A stretch of DNA of 5,506 nucleotides from an uncultured bacterium. GTDB taxonomy: Bacteria; Pseudomonadota; Gammaproteobacteria; Burkholderiales; Burkholderiaceae_F. The stretch lies in assembly GCA_905215795.1 (NCBI GenBank), contig CAJMRV010000118.1:1-5506 (forward strand), in the 5' to 3' direction. The position numbers were made by a program, and so were the translations under genes. The stretch's first letter is position 1, and each line of letters opens with the position of its first letter. Shown here piece by piece: positions 5,061-5,506 of the stretch. The notes under the pieces are model-generated. The model searched no databases. It worked only from the letters and a program-made list of their open reading frames with translations, and was not told the origin of the DNA.

Positions 5061-5506
5061 CAAGAGCACTGAAAAGAAGGAGCGCCCCATCGAAGAGCTC
5101 CTCGAGGCTCACCGCACCCCCCTCTGGAAGCGCACCCTCGTCTGGGGCGCCGTGGCCGTCGTCGTGGCCGGGGGCGCCTGGCTCCTCTTCTCGGGCGATT
5201 CCGTCGAGAAGACCGAATACGTCACCGTCAAGGCCGTTCGCGAGCCGATCGACGTCTCCGTGACGGCCGACGGCACCCTGAAGCCCACCCGCACCGTGTC
5301 GCTCGGCTCCCAGCTCTCGGGCATCGTCGAGCGCGTCAACGTCGACGTCAACGACCATGTCAAGAAGGGCCAGGTCCTGATCGAACTCGATCCGAGGAAC
5401 CTGCGCGCCCGCGTGGCCAACGCCGAGGCCGAGCTTGAAAGCGCCCGGGCCCGTGAGCTCGAGGCCAAAGCGAAGCTCAACGAGGCCCGGACCAAATTGA
5501 ACCGCT
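5053..5506 (+). CDS. MacA/HlyD-type periplasmic adaptor, 5' part (runs off window end)
   Basis: The first 151 codons are present and open to the window edge. The protein is a membrane-fusion adaptor that bridges an inner-membrane transporter and the outer-membrane channel. It has a charged cytoplasmic N-tail (1-27), one membrane anchor (about 28-46, W-G-A-V-A-V-V-V-A-G-G-A-W-L-L-F), then a barrel/lipoyl stretch with A-D-G-T-L-K-P (72-78), L-G-S-Q-L-S-G-I-V (84-92) and D-H-V-K-K-G-Q-V-L-I-E-L-D-P (101-114). That set resembles MacA most closely. The coiled-coil hairpin begins near 115 (A-N-A-E-A-E-L-E-S-A-R-A repeats). The start overlaps the upstream stop codon by 8 nt. MacA usually works with the ABC transporter MacB, so a macB-like gene is expected next, but an RND or other partner is possible because the partner gene is outside the window. 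Confidence 0.9.
   Translation, partial: MNSKSTEKKERPIEELLEAHRTPLWKRTLVWGAVAVVVAGGAWLLFSGDSVEKTEYVTVKAVREPIDVSVTADGTLKPTRTVSLGSQLSGIVERVNVDVNDHVKKGQVLIELDPRNLRARVANAEAELESARARELEAKAKLNEARTKLNR

Noticed and set aside
3621..5090. A 489-codon open frame on the minus strand, antisense to the efflux lipoprotein gene
   Set aside because: It has no family resemblance and is compositionally Gly/Arg/Glu-rich. It covers the NodT gene, whose lipobox and OEP motifs are clear, so it is a codon-bias shadow.
1..5506. CRISPR arrays, tRNA/rRNA genes, insertion sequences, phage or toxin-antitoxin genes
   Set aside because: No repeated spacer structure, tRNA-like cloverleaf, transposase motif or terminal inverted repeat pair was seen on reading both strands. 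The window looks like ordinary chromosomal DNA.

Overview
The window is GC-rich, apparently bacterial DNA with densely packed genes on both strands. The short FmdB-type zinc-ribbon gene followed by the start of a DUF502-type membrane protein gene is an order I associate with Betaproteobacteria, where aspS often comes next. With the EF-G-like protein, the CpxR-like output domain and the NodT-type lipoprotein, this points to a Gram-negative member of the Burkholderiales. A gut Sutterella-like lineage is possible, but that is inference only.

Layout. Positions 1-303 (minus strand) carry an FmdB-family gene and the first 12 codons of a DUF502-like membrane protein, 26 nt apart and probably one operon. 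Positions 304-520 are a non-coding spacer. It holds a perfect TATAAT box for the fmdB-type gene, a textbook intrinsic terminator for the EF-G-like gene, and two further GC-rich hairpins. Positions 521-2569 (minus) encode a 682-residue EF-G-like translational GTPase with an unusual G4 motif (NKFE). Positions 2570-2839 hold its leader and a terminator-like hairpin. Positions 2840-3517 (minus) encode an OmpR/CpxR-type response regulator whose receiver lacks the phosphoacceptor aspartate. An AT-rich divergent intergenic region (3518-3638) separates it from a plus-strand operon. That operon encodes a NodT-type outer-membrane efflux lipoprotein (3639-5060) and, overlapping it by 8 nt, a MacA/HlyD-type periplasmic adaptor that runs off the window end.

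How they work together. The adaptor and the outer-membrane channel are two parts of a tripartite export pump; an inner-membrane transporter (MacB-type ABC, or RND) is expected just beyond 5506. The divergent regulator is the obvious candidate controller. With a degenerate receiver and no histidine kinase gene beside it in this window, it may work independently of phosphorylation. I see no CRISPR array, tRNA, rRNA or insertion sequence. Nothing here amounts to a wholly new system; the atypical regulator-pump pair is the most interesting part.
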